Shown here piece by piece: positions 44,169 through 52,660 of a stretch of DNA of 64,000 bases. The position numbers and the translations under genes are program-made. The notes under the pieces are model-generated. The model was not told the origin of the DNA. It saw only the letters and a program-made list of their open reading frames with translations, and did no database searches. Origin of the DNA: Geobacter sp. (lineage in GTDB: Bacteria; Desulfobacterota; Desulfuromonadia; Geobacterales; Pseudopelobacteraceae); assembly GCA_009684515.1 (NCBI GenBank), contig WKKS01000003.1:310001-374000 (forward strand). The letters are read 5' to 3'. The first letter of the stretch is position 1. Each line of letters opens with the position of its first letter.

Positions 44169-44320
44169 GAACATTTATCCGCTTAATTTAGTGCTGCTCA
44201 ACAGGGCAAACAATCCAGCTCCAGACCATATGCTTCAAAGTCAGTCGCGGACGTTTCCGGTAATAATCACTAAAACCGCGTACCATGACTCATTGATATA
44301 CTGCAACAATTCTAATGTAA
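44169..44320. repeat. Fused remnants of SPFH gene flanks
   Basis: 44169-44252 is similar to 40438-40519 (downstream flank and last codons of the SPFH gene; both contain GAACATTTATCCG and AAAGTC). 44256-44320 is similar to 43201-43265 (upstream of the riboswitch candidate; both contain TACTGCAACA and TTCTAATGTAA). The two are now adjacent, so a former second SPFH gene appears to have been deleted almost completely. Confidence 0.65.
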
Positions 44321-44500
44321 TCAATAATCCCCGAACAGATACCTTTCAACAATTTCAAACTGTCTCTGCACAATTATCGCAGTGGTTGCGCCCAAAAGAT
44401 AAATTTAATCATATAATTGCGTATTCCCCCTTGAAAATATGTCTCCACATGGTTACTTTCTACCCACAACAATTCATTTCGTGAAGGAGACGCACCGTTT

Positions 44501-46438
44501 ATGTCCAAAACCACCAAACAGTTTCAGACCGAGGTACAACAACTGCTCGATCTGGTAATCCACTCGCTTTACTCCAACAAAGACATTTTTCTGCGCGAAC
44601 TTATCTCCAATGCTTCCGACGCCATCGACAAGGTCAGCTTTGAGTCGCACTCCAACGAGGCTCTGCTTGAATCCGACAGCGACTGGAAGATCAAACTGAT
44701 CCCCGACAAAGAAGCCGGCACGCTGGTCATCCGCGACAACGGTATCGGTATGACCATGGCCGAAGTCGAAGAAAACATCGGCACCATCGCCCGCTCCGGT
44801 ACCAAAGCTTTCATGCAGAACCTGAAGGACAAAGCCGCCAGCGACAGCCCGGAGCTGATCGGCCAGTTCGGCGTCGGCTTCTACGCCTCTTTCATGGTAT
44901 CCGACCGAGTTACGCTGCAAACACGCAAGGGCGGCACTACCCCTGAGTCCGGTTGCCGCTGGGAATCGACCGGTGACGGCAGTTACACTGTTGAGGACTG
45001 CACTATTGAAAAGCGCGGCACCGAAATCACACTGCACCTGAAGGAAGAGTTCAAACAGTATCTGGATGAGTGGAAGATCCGCTCGATCGTCAAGAAATAT
45101 TCGGACTACATCCAGTATCCGGTTGTGATGGACATCACCCGCACCGAGACACCTAAGGGTGTGGATGGCGAGGAGATCGAAGGCACCGGAACAATCGAGA
45201 AGACCGAAGAGCAGACGCTCAACTCGATGAAGGCGATCTGGGCCCGCCCCAAAAGCGAAGTAACCGAAGAGGAATACACCGAATTCTACAAGCATGTTTC
45301 CCACGATTACGACGCGCCTTTCCGCACGATTCACTTCTCTGCCGAGGGAACCAGTGAGTTCAAGGCTCTGCTCTACCTCCCTGCTAAAAAGCCTTTCGAC
45401 ATGATGATGAATGACCGCAAGAAAGGACTGCAGCTGTATGTGCGCCGCGTATTCATAAGCGACAAGTGCGAAGAGCTGATTCCGGATTACCTCCGTTTTG
45501 TCAAAGGGGTTGTGGATTCGTCGGACCTGCCGCTGAACGTATCGCGTGAAATACTGCAGGAAGATGTGCAGATCAAGCGCATCCAGAAAAGTCTGGTCGG
45601 CAAGATTCTTTCGACGCTGGCCGAAGTTAAGGACAAATCCTTCGACGAGTATGTGACCTTCTGGAAGGAGTTCGGCCAGGTCATCAAGGAAGGGATGCAT
45701 TTCGACTACGCCAACAAGGAGAAGCTGCAGGAGTTGATGCTTTTTGAAAGCACTTCCACTGAGGCCGGAGCATTTGTTTCCCTCAAGGAATATGTCGAGC
45801 GCATGCCGGAAGGACAGAAGGAAATCTACTACATCACCGGCAGCAGCCGCGAAACCCTGGAGCAGTCACCGCATCTGGAGATGTTCCGGGCCAAGAATTA
45901 CGAAGTCCTCTTCCTGACCGATCCGGTCGATGAGTGGGTGGTACAGTCACTGACCGACTACAGCGAAAAGCCTCTCAAAGCGGTTGATCGCGGCGATATC
46001 AGTCTGGACAGTGAAGAAGAGCAGAAGGAGAAGGAAAAAAAGCGTGAAGAGGCTCAGAAGGAGTTCAGCGATCTGATTTCGATGATCAGCGACCGCCTGA
46101 AGGACAAGGTCAAGGAAGTGCGCTTCTCCAACCGCCTGACCGACAGCGCCTGCTGCCTGGTGGCCGATCAGTACGGTATGAACGCCAATATGGAGCGCAT
46201 CATGAAGGCCATGAACCAGACTGTTCCGGATTCCAAGCGCATCCTGGAACTGAACCCGGATCATGCCATCCTGAAAGCCATGGCTACCATCCACCAGAAA
46301 GATGCCTCAGCCGCCGCACTGGCCGATTATGCCGATCTGCTCTACGATCAGGCCCTGCTGACTGAAGGTTCTACAATCAAGGATCCGCTCCGCTTTACGA
46401 AGCTGGTCAGCGACCTGATGGTTAAAGCTGTTCAGTAG
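44501..46438 (+). CDS. htpG: Molecular chaperone HtpG (Hsp90)
   Basis: 645-residue bacterial Hsp90. The GHKL ATPase domain shows [19 protein letters not shown] and [15 protein letters not shown]. The middle domain shows [20 protein letters not shown], and the C-terminal dimerisation domain follows. Length is normal for the family. AAGGAG precedes the ATG. It is a single-gene unit closed by a strong terminator. Its proximity to a J-domain gene is not close enough to suggest co-regulation. Confidence 0.96.
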   Translation: MSKTTKQFQTEVQQLLDLVIHSLYSNKDIFLRELISNASDAIDKVSFESHSNEALLESDSDWKIKLIPDKEAGTLVIRDNGIGMTMAEVEENIGTIARSGTKAFMQNLKDKAASDSPELIGQFGVGFYASFMVSDRVTLQTRKGGTTPESGCRWESTGDGSYTVEDCTIEKRGTEITLHLKEEFKQYLDEWKIRSIVKKYSDYIQYPVVMDITRTETPKGVDGEEIEGTGTIEKTEEQTLNSMKAIWARPKSEVTEEEYTEFYKHVSHDYDAPFRTIHFSAEGTSEFKALLYLPAKKPFDMMMNDRKKGLQLYVRRVFISDKCEELIPDYLRFVKGVVDSSDLPLNVSREILQEDVQIKRIQKSLVGKILSTLAEVKDKSFDEYVTFWKEFGQVIKEGMHFDYANKEKLQELMLFESTSTEAGAFVSLKEYVERMPEGQKEIYYITGSSRETLEQSPHLEMFRAKNYEVLFLTDPVDEWVVQSLTDYSEKPLKAVDRGDISLDSEEEQKEKEKKREEAQKEFSDLISMISDRLKDKVKEVRFSNRLTDSACCLVADQYGMNANMERIMKAMNQTVPDSKRILELNPDHAILKAMATIHQKDASAAALADYADLLYDQALLTEGSTIKDPLRFTKLVSDLMVKAVQ

Positions 46439-46461
46439 TTTCTAAAAGCTGTAACCGCAAT

Positions 46462-46502
46462 AAAAAGCGGCCCGTGAGATTGATTCTCGCGGGCCGCTTT
46501 TT
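46462..46502. terminator. Strong bidirectional terminator after htpG
   Basis: AAAAAGCGGCCCGTGAGA pairs with TCTCGCGGGCCGCTTTTT around TTGAT with only one G-T pair. A-run and T-run on the two sides make it work for htpG (plus) and for the convergent DUF4410-like gene (minus). Confidence 0.85.
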
Positions 46503-46552
46503 ATTTGGGTGTTACAGAAAAACTCAGTACAGCGTGATCAGGAATTTTGCGA

Positions 46553-47146
46553 TTATTTATATAACTTCTCAATAAAATCTGTTGACTGTAACGCAATCCT
46601 TCCTACAAATGCCGGAAATTTACCTTCAAATCCAACTAGATCTTGTGAACCAAAAAAACCACCTGCTTCTTGATCCTTGAAGGAGGCAAGCTCTGTCCCG
46701 GATTTTGCGTCAATGAATTTACCTGTCATAACAATATGTACTTTACCTGAACCAAATCCGACAAACATTGTAAGAGCCCTGCTACCAGCATTAAATTCAT
46801 CTACCTTAGCATTATAGATTAATTCGTTTCCTTCGGGTTTTGCATTTATCTTTATCTTTTTAAATAACTTCCTTTTTTTCAGCTCTGTTTCTACAGTTGA
46901 AGTGAATATGGTATTCATCATTGGCTTCATTGATTCAATCTTGGTTTTTTCTTCCTCATCAACCCTCGAATATTCGGCATGGTCCATGTCAAGGTTGTTA
47001 ATAATTATTGTTTCGTAATTTGAAAATCCCTTCGTCATGGAAACATTCTCTTCACCCAATACATCTGGTTTAGGCAAAGTGTCAGCAGACAAAGCTATAC
47101 TGGATGTGACAAACACTAGAAACAGGGCTAACAATGTTTTTTTCAT
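46553..47146 (-). CDS. Secreted DUF4410-like protein
   Basis: 197-residue protein with a signal peptide (MKKTLLALFLVFVTSSIALSA). The later part, MTGKFIDAKSGTELASF and RALTMFVGFGSGKV, resembles DUF4410 proteins of unknown function. No lipobox is present, so it is probably periplasmic. Start 47146 has GGAGGAG upstream; a frame to 47191 is not used. The gene is separated from ccoS by 68 bp on the same strand and could be read from the cco operon, but it has no visible functional link. Confidence 0.65.
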   Translation of the reverse strand: MKKTLLALFLVFVTSSIALSADTLPKPDVLGEENVSMTKGFSNYETIIINNLDMDHAEYSRVDEEEKTKIESMKPMMNTIFTSTVETELKKRKLFKKIKINAKPEGNELIYNAKVDEFNAGSRALTMFVGFGSGKVHIVMTGKFIDAKSGTELASFKDQEAGGFFGSQDLVGFEGKFPAFVGRIALQSTDFIEKLYK

Positions 47147-47214
47147 ACTTACTCCTCCAAGGTGTAATTTGTGTGGCGTGACAATACTCAAACCTCACTA
47201 CAATTGTCAATTAA

Positions 47215-47355
47215 TCAATCATCATCCAGCATGCGATGCTTCGGCTTTTCCACATCTTCGAACTGCCCTTTCTTGACCGCCCAGATAAACACGAGCCAGC
47301 AGGCCGTCCCCAGGCAGAGCGAAAGAACAATCAGTATAATCAGGCTTTCATCCAT
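47215..47355 (-). CDS. ccoS: cbb3 oxidase assembly protein CcoS
   Basis: 46-residue membrane protein, MDESLIILIVLSLCLG..., with one membrane segment followed by FIWAVKKGQFEDVEKP and an acidic tail ending LDDD. The WAVKxGQF(D/E)D pattern is diagnostic of CcoS, which is needed for heme and copper insertion into cbb3 oxidase. It overlaps the ccoI 3' end by eight bases, in the usual ccoGIS order. Confidence 0.92.
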   Translation of the reverse strand: MDESLIILIVLSLCLGTACWLVFIWAVKKGQFEDVEKPKHRMLDDD

Positions 47356-49777
47356 TTTTTTTGAACCTCATCAGGCGCATCGAATTGAGCGATACCAGCA
47401 GAGAGCTGGCGGTCATTGCAACTGCGGCGTAAACCGGTGTCAGAAGGCCTGCCATCGCGATCGGAATACCGATCAGGTTATATAGAAAAGCCCAGGCCAG
47501 GTTCTGTTTAATGATTTTGATAGTAGCACGGCTGAGATGACAAGCCGCTGCAATTTTTGAAAGGTCATCGCCGGTTATGATGATATCGGCGTTTTCCATG
47601 GCGATGTCGCTGGAACCGCTCAAAGAACAGCTGACAGTTGCCGCGGCCAGCGCCGGTGCGTCATTGACACCATCACCAGCCATCAGTACCGAGCGCCCCT
47701 CATTTTGCAACGTTTGGACATAAGCAAGTTTCTGATCGGGCGTCATGCCGCCGCGAGCCGATCTTACACCAACCTCGGCGGCAATCCGCTCCACAGTTGC
47801 CTGATGGTCACCGCTGATAATTCCAAGATCGATCTGGTTTGAAAGTAAATCCGTCACCATTTCCTCTGCGCCATGTCTCAGTTTATCAATCAGCTGATAA
47901 AGTCCTGCAAGTTGGTCATCAATGGCAATCAGAACATGGGTCGCGGAAGTTTGGGTAATATCTCTGAATGACCGCAAATCGACACCGCTCTCGTGCAGGA
48001 AATGTTCACTTCCGCAGAGTACCCGGCGACCATCCGGCAGAATGCCGGAAATGCCGCGTCCCGCGATATTGCTGAACTCCCGGCAATCTTCGGGTAAAAA
48101 ACCGAGGTCGGCAGCGTGCCGGACAATCGACCTGGCCAGCGGATGAGCAGCAGGTTCTTCCACAGTGGCCGATGCCTGGATAACATCCGGTTCAGCAAAA
48201 CCACCACATGCTTCAAAACTGATCACCTGCGGCTCTCCACGCGTGATGGTGCCGGTTTTATCGAACAGGGCCACATTGATCGTAGCCAGACGCTCTATCA
48301 CATCGCCGCTGCGCAGAATGATGCCAAGTGTCGCGGCCCGGCTGCAGGCGGCCAGCACTGCAGCCGGGACCGCTAGGCCCATGGCGCAGGGACAGGCGAT
48401 CAGCACTACCGACAGGGCTGACATCACAGCCGCTCCGATCCCCTCCCCGGCTAATGCAAAGCGTCCTATTCCAACCAGTAGCGCCAGGATTATGACGAAC
48501 GGTACAAACCAGCCCGAGACGCGGTCAGCAAGCAGCTGCAGCCGCGGTTTTCCGGCTTGCGCCATCTGCACCAGAGAGGCGACCCGCATCAAATAACTCT
48601 GCCCGACCGGCCTTAAAGCCTGGACCGTTACCGGGGCAGCCACATTGACGCAACCGGAGCGGACTTCATCACCAGCAAACAGCAGCACCGGAAGGCTCTC
48701 TCCTGTGGCAAGTGACTGGTCAACTTCGGTTTCACCGTCAATCAGCAGGCAATCCACCGGAAAACGATCTCCCTGGCGAATCAGGAGAAGGTCGCCAGGA
48801 TGCAGATCCTCGACATCAACTTCACGGTGCCCCTCCCCCTCCACCAGTGTCGCCCGCTGCGGGGCAGAAGCGTACAGTGCGCTGATGCCGGACATGGCAC
48901 GACGTCGCACCGAAAGCTCCAGCAGGCGGCCGATCAGTACAAATGTGACAATGGTAGCGGCGCTTTCAAAATAGGTTTCCTCCCCGGCAAATGTCGCCCA
49001 CAGACTGTAGACCCAGGCCGATATTGCTCCTGTTGCGATCAACAGATCCATTCCGGGAGCTCTGGTTTTCAATGAACGCCAGGCGCCAGCCAGAAAAGGC
49101 CAGCCGGAATAGAAAACCACCGGAGTTGTCACCGCCAGCGAGACGTACTGCAGAAACTGCTTGATAGCGGACGACATGCCTTGGAAATACCCTGCGTATA
49201 GGGCATAGGAGTAGGCCATCAGCTGCATCGACAGAAAGAGCGCGGTACCGAAACGGAGCAGCAGGTCATCCCGCTCCCGCCGGGTATCTTTGTCGGATTG
49301 CTCGGGAGAGTACGGACGCGGAGTATAGCCAAGCTGTGAAATGACTCCGAAGATCTGCAGTGGTGAAACCCGGAGGGGATTGATGGAAAGCGAGGCGATT
49401 CCGGCGCTGTAGGAGAGGCTGACATGCTCCACCCCCGGAATACCGGAAATCATCCGCTCCAGAAGCCAGATACAGGAAGGACAGGAGATTCCGCCAATCA
49501 GGATATCAAAACGGCAGAACTCACCTTCCGGAATCAGCCGCTGCGCCAGATCGGACTCGTTGTATGCGGGTGTTGTGAGTTCATTTACGGTTGGTGTCAC
49601 CCGTTCGCCGCGTTGATAAAAACTCCCCATCCCGGACGAACAGATCAGTTGCCAGGCCCCCCGGCAGCCGCGACAGCAGAAGCTTTTGCGACCTCCATCC
49701 ACGTCTTCGATTTCAATCGCCTTCCAGCGAAAGCTGATGCCGCAATGGCTGCAGGTTGATTCAGTAAGTTTGGTCAC
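47348..49777 (-). CDS. ccoI: Copper-exporting P1B ATPase CcoI/FixI
   Basis: 809-residue heavy-metal P-type ATPase that supplies copper for cbb3 oxidase assembly. The N-terminus has a Cys-rich putative metal-binding region (CSHCGISF, FCCRGCRGAW). An HMA domain with GGISCPSCIWLLE follows. Membrane metal site CPC is in LIACPCAMGLAVP; the phosphorylated Asp is in FDKTGTITRGEP; HP is in AAHPLARSIV; and the hinge is GDGVNDAPAL. It starts with GTG, overlapping the ccoG stop by four bases (GTGA). CcoI is preferred over a general CopA because of the CcoG and CcoS neighbours and the N-terminal cysteines. Confidence 0.92.
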   Translation of the reverse strand: MTKLTESTCSHCGISFRWKAIEIEDVDGGRKSFCCRGCRGAWQLICSSGMGSFYQRGERVTPTVNELTTPAYNESDLAQRLIPEGEFCRFDILIGGISCPSCIWLLERMISGIPGVEHVSLSYSAGIASLSINPLRVSPLQIFGVISQLGYTPRPYSPEQSDKDTRRERDDLLLRFGTALFLSMQLMAYSYALYAGYFQGMSSAIKQFLQYVSLAVTTPVVFYSGWPFLAGAWRSLKTRAPGMDLLIATGAISAWVYSLWATFAGEETYFESAATIVTFVLIGRLLELSVRRRAMSGISALYASAPQRATLVEGEGHREVDVEDLHPGDLLLIRQGDRFPVDCLLIDGETEVDQSLATGESLPVLLFAGDEVRSGCVNVAAPVTVQALRPVGQSYLMRVASLVQMAQAGKPRLQLLADRVSGWFVPFVIILALLVGIGRFALAGEGIGAAVMSALSVVLIACPCAMGLAVPAAVLAACSRAATLGIILRSGDVIERLATINVALFDKTGTITRGEPQVISFEACGGFAEPDVIQASATVEEPAAHPLARSIVRHAADLGFLPEDCREFSNIAGRGISGILPDGRRVLCGSEHFLHESGVDLRSFRDITQTSATHVLIAIDDQLAGLYQLIDKLRHGAEEMVTDLLSNQIDLGIISGDHQATVERIAAEVGVRSARGGMTPDQKLAYVQTLQNEGRSVLMAGDGVNDAPALAAATVSCSLSGSSDIAMENADIIITGDDLSKIAAACHLSRATIKIIKQNLAWAFLYNLIGIPIAMAGLLTPVYAAVAMTASSLLVSLNSMRLMRFKKNG

Positions 49778-50973
49778 AGCTTGATTATCACCGAAGCGAC
49801 CGCTTTATCTCCGCTGAAAAGCTGCAGCTCGACGGTTTTGGATGGGCTGACGGACGGTTTAAAACGGATCATAAAGGTAATCTCGCGATGTTGATTGGGG
49901 GCAATTTCGATATTGGTGACCGGGCCGAGCAGAGTAACATTTTCATCAGCTTTTGACGCACGGATGCTGTAATTGCTGGTCACCTCCGTCCGGTTTCCAA
50001 TGACAGCCCGCCAGGGTTGGGCCTGAAAACCGTCCGCCAGCAGCCTTGGTTCAACCGTTGCGATCCGCTGCAGGGCAAAGGCGTTCTGTTTCCTGGAGGA
50101 CAAACCCCAGATCAGCAGCACGGCCAATAATAATGTCAAGAGCAGCAGGATCAGCGCCTTGCTGCCAAGCTTGAAGCGGGTTCCCCTGACCGTTCCAAAC
50201 CGGTAATCAATCAGCCCGGCTCCGTCCGAAGCACGTTCCATCACTCCCCGGCAGGCGTCAATGCAGCGACCGCAGTTGATGCATTCGATCTGGAAGCCCT
50301 CTCTGATATCGATTCCCATCGGACAGCTGCGCAGACAGGCCCCGCAGCGAATACAGCGGTCACGGGTTTCCTCCAGAAAAGTCAGATTGAGGGTGCTTTG
50401 GTCCATCAATGCTGTCTGCAATCGTCCATACGGGCAATAACTGCGACAGAAGCTGCGCTTGACCAGAATAAGGTTGAGATAGCCAAGCAGGGTTACAATC
50501 AGAAAGATACTAAACTGCAGTGGATTGGCATTGAAATCAAGCAGCCGGGAAACAACCTGAGCGGGAGGCATGAACCAGCAGAGCAGGTTAAATGAGATCA
50601 GTTTGGCAATGACGAGTGCCGTGAGATGCTCATACACCCTTGAAGCAACTGGTAACGTACTCTTCTTGAACAGTCTGCCGATCAATTCGGCCAGATCGTT
50701 GAAAATAGTCTGCGGACAGAGCCAACCGCACCAGACCCGACCAAGCAGAACTGTGATCGTCAAAAACAGGGAGAGAATAAATAGCGTGGCCAGCAGCAGC
50801 AGAAAAAGCTGATCAACCCTGACCGGAATCCCGGCCATAAACATGGTTCGCAGGCCGATATCAATTCTCAGAAAAGGGGTGCCGCCCACCGTCACAAAAG
50901 GGAGCAGCAGGGCTGCCAGTATCAACAGCGTCTGAACAAGAAGGCGTTTATCGGTTATACGGTGATGAGGCAT
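49774..50973 (-). CDS. ccoG: cbb3 oxidase assembly Fe-S protein CcoG
   Basis: 399-residue membrane Fe-S protein (FixG/RdxA family). Several membrane segments surround GRVWCGWLCPQTIF and FCRSYCPYGRLQ. A dicluster ferredoxin region CIRCGACLRSCPMGID...CINCGRCIDAC follows, and the C-terminus has an extra membrane segment and an Ig-like FixG_C domain. CcoG reduces copper for the oxidase pathway. Start 50973 lies one base after the ABC permease stop (TGATATG). No ccoNOP or ccoH genes are in the window. Confidence 0.93.
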   Translation of the reverse strand: MPHHRITDKRLLVQTLLILAALLLPFVTVGGTPFLRIDIGLRTMFMAGIPVRVDQLFLLLLATLFILSLFLTITVLLGRVWCGWLCPQTIFNDLAELIGRLFKKSTLPVASRVYEHLTALVIAKLISFNLLCWFMPPAQVVSRLLDFNANPLQFSIFLIVTLLGYLNLILVKRSFCRSYCPYGRLQTALMDQSTLNLTFLEETRDRCIRCGACLRSCPMGIDIREGFQIECINCGRCIDACRGVMERASDGAGLIDYRFGTVRGTRFKLGSKALILLLLTLLLAVLLIWGLSSRKQNAFALQRIATVEPRLLADGFQAQPWRAVIGNRTEVTSNYSIRASKADENVTLLGPVTNIEIAPNQHREITFMIRFKPSVSPSKTVELQLFSGDKAVASVIIKL

Positions 50974-50974
50974 A

Positions 50975-51733
50975 TCACTCAGACATCTTGCGGCGGAATA
51001 TGAGCACCGAAGCAATAAAGAGGACGACAGCGGAGATCGAGACCTGAAAAACATGGACAGGTGACATCTCCCCGAAAACCAGCCCCCGGCGGGCTCCCTC
51101 GAACAGGGCCGTGGTGGGAACCGCCCTGACCCATGGGATAATGTTTTCCGGATATGAGGAGAGCGGGAAGAACAGACCGGACATGAAGATCAGCGGCATA
51201 ACCACCACCGCCTCAACTTTGCCGATTGTCTCAGGCTTGTCCATGATTGTGCCGCTGATGACTCCGGCGCATGAAAACAGGGCCGATCCCGGAATCAGGA
51301 ACAGCAGGTAGTAGAAAAGATGCTCCAGCGGAAAGCGAAAGGGTGTGATTGCAAAGATAACCAAGCCAACCACGCTCCCTTTGATGATTCCGTGGGTAAA
51401 GCCGGTGATGATTTTGGCTATGACTATTTCCGAGACTGAGATTGGCGTCACTCGATAAGATTCGACCGTGAACTGCACCCGGCGGTGAAACCAGAGACTC
51501 CAGACACTCTCGTTATAAGCAGCATTTACGGCGGTCATGGTGATCAGGCCCGGCGCAATGAACAGGGAGTAGGGTGAACCTTCCACAGTTCCGATATAGC
51601 TCTGCATACCGATGCCGAATGCCAGATAAATTGTCAGCGGATAAGCCACCACCGCCACCAGTTCAGAAAATATGGCGCGGCGCAGCACCTGCATGTCACG
51701 CAGCCAGATCGCCATTGAACCATGCATAATCAT
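50975..51733 (-). CDS. ABC-2 type transporter permease
   Basis: 252-residue permease with six hydrophobic segments, of the ABC-2 (drug/polysaccharide/NodJ-like) family. SGLFFPLSSYPENIIPWVRAVPTT is the typical C-terminal region of this exporter type. It forms an exporter with the ATPase encoded just upstream, overlapping its stop (ATGA). The cargo is unknown; location between ubiD and ccoG suggests a link to respiratory-chain biogenesis, but many such exporters are unlinked to neighbours. Confidence 0.85.
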   Translation of the reverse strand: MIMHGSMAIWLRDMQVLRRAIFSELVAVVAYPLTIYLAFGIGMQSYIGTVEGSPYSLFIAPGLITMTAVNAAYNESVWSLWFHRRVQFTVESYRVTPISVSEIVIAKIITGFTHGIIKGSVVGLVIFAITPFRFPLEHLFYYLLFLIPGSALFSCAGVISGTIMDKPETIGKVEAVVVMPLIFMSGLFFPLSSYPENIIPWVRAVPTTALFEGARRGLVFGEMSPVHVFQVSISAVVLFIASVLIFRRKMSE

Positions 51734-52659
51734 CCGCGCACCCCCGAACCGGTCAGACTGATGAAGACATCTTCAAGCGTCCGCTCCTTGAGCGTGATCC
51801 TGCGGATCGGAGCGCCATTCAACGCGGTGACAATTTCGGACAGACATTCCCAATGTTCAAGTGATACCTGAATTTTATTATCTATACGTCTGATATTGCT
51901 GACACATGGCATTGATCCAAGCAGACTGGAGTAATGTTCAACATCGCGCTCCAGCTCAATATCATAAACAGTCTCACCGCTTAGACGATCCTTCAGTTCC
52001 TGACTGCTTCCCAACGCGATCAAGCGTCCATGATCCATGATTGCCACCCGGTCACAGAGCTGTTCAGCCTCTTCCAGATAATGGGTCGTCAGGAAGATCG
52101 TCATGCTGCCGGACAATGAACGGATATATTCCCAGACCGCACGCCGCGATTGCGGGTCCAGACCGGTGGTCGGCTCATCCAGAAAGAGCAGCTGCGGCTT
52201 GTGGACCAGGGCCCTGGCAACCACCAGCCTGCGCTGCATGCCACCCGAATAGGTGTCCGGAAAATCTTTCTGACGGTCAGACAGCCCCATCAATTCCAGC
52301 AACTCATCAATCCGGCGGTTATAGAGCGATTTCTCCATGCCGTGCAGTCGGGCATGCAGCACCAGATTTTCGCGCGCGGTCAGATAGCGATCAAGGCTGT
52401 TTTCCTGGGAGACGACTCCGATCATGCTGCGGATCTTCAGGCCGTTGGTCCGTGTATCCAGCCCCTCGATAAAAACTTCGCCGGAACTCTGGCGCATGAG
52501 AGTTGTAAGAATACGAATCAAAGTGGTTTTCCCGGCGCCGTTCGGACCTAGCAGACCAAAGATGGAACCCTGCTCCACTTCGAGATCGAACGAGTTCAGA
52601 GCGGTCAGATTGGCGTACTGCTTGGTGAGGGAACGTATGATGATTGAAGAAACCGGCAT
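51730..52659 (-). CDS. ABC transporter ATPase
   Basis: 309-residue ATPase of the DrrA/NodI type. Walker A is GPNGAGKTTLIRILTTL, signature YSGGMQRRLVVARAL and Walker B LLFLDEPTTGLDP, with the switch His in FLTTHYLEEAEQLC. A C-terminal regulatory region of about 90 residues ends with LKERTLEDVFISLTG, the usual end of this subfamily. Start 52659 is one base after the ubiD stop (TGATATG), the same arrangement as between the permease and ccoG. Confidence 0.87.
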   Translation of the reverse strand: MPVSSIIIRSLTKQYANLTALNSFDLEVEQGSIFGLLGPNGAGKTTLIRILTTLMRQSSGEVFIEGLDTRTNGLKIRSMIGVVSQENSLDRYLTARENLVLHARLHGMEKSLYNRRIDELLELMGLSDRQKDFPDTYSGGMQRRLVVARALVHKPQLLFLDEPTTGLDPQSRRAVWEYIRSLSGSMTIFLTTHYLEEAEQLCDRVAIMDHGRLIALGSSQELKDRLSGETVYDIELERDVEHYSSLLGSMPCVSNIRRIDNKIQVSLEHWECLSEIVTALNGAPIRRITLKERTLEDVFISLTGSGVRG

Positions 52660-52660
52660 A

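Larger units (their letters stand above)
42994..44500. other. Non-coding region with decayed duplicate of the SPFH/DJ-1 locus
   Basis: About 1.5 kb without an intact gene. From left to right it holds the SPFH leader with the riboswitch candidate, a 224-bp repeat element, a truncated DJ-1 copy, a second 224-bp element, a truncated small gene, fused remnants of the SPFH 3' and 5' flanks, and the htpG leader (44321-44500). AAGGAG precedes htpG. No heat-shock promoter could be assigned with confidence. Confidence 0.6.

Noticed and set aside
44326..44500. Heat-shock sigma32 promoter for htpG
   Set aside because: CTTGAAA is present near 44431, but no -10 element of the right sequence lies at the expected spacing.
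44474..45700. 408-codon open frame antisense to htpG
   Set aside because: Same reason: shadow of the strongly conserved htpG codons.
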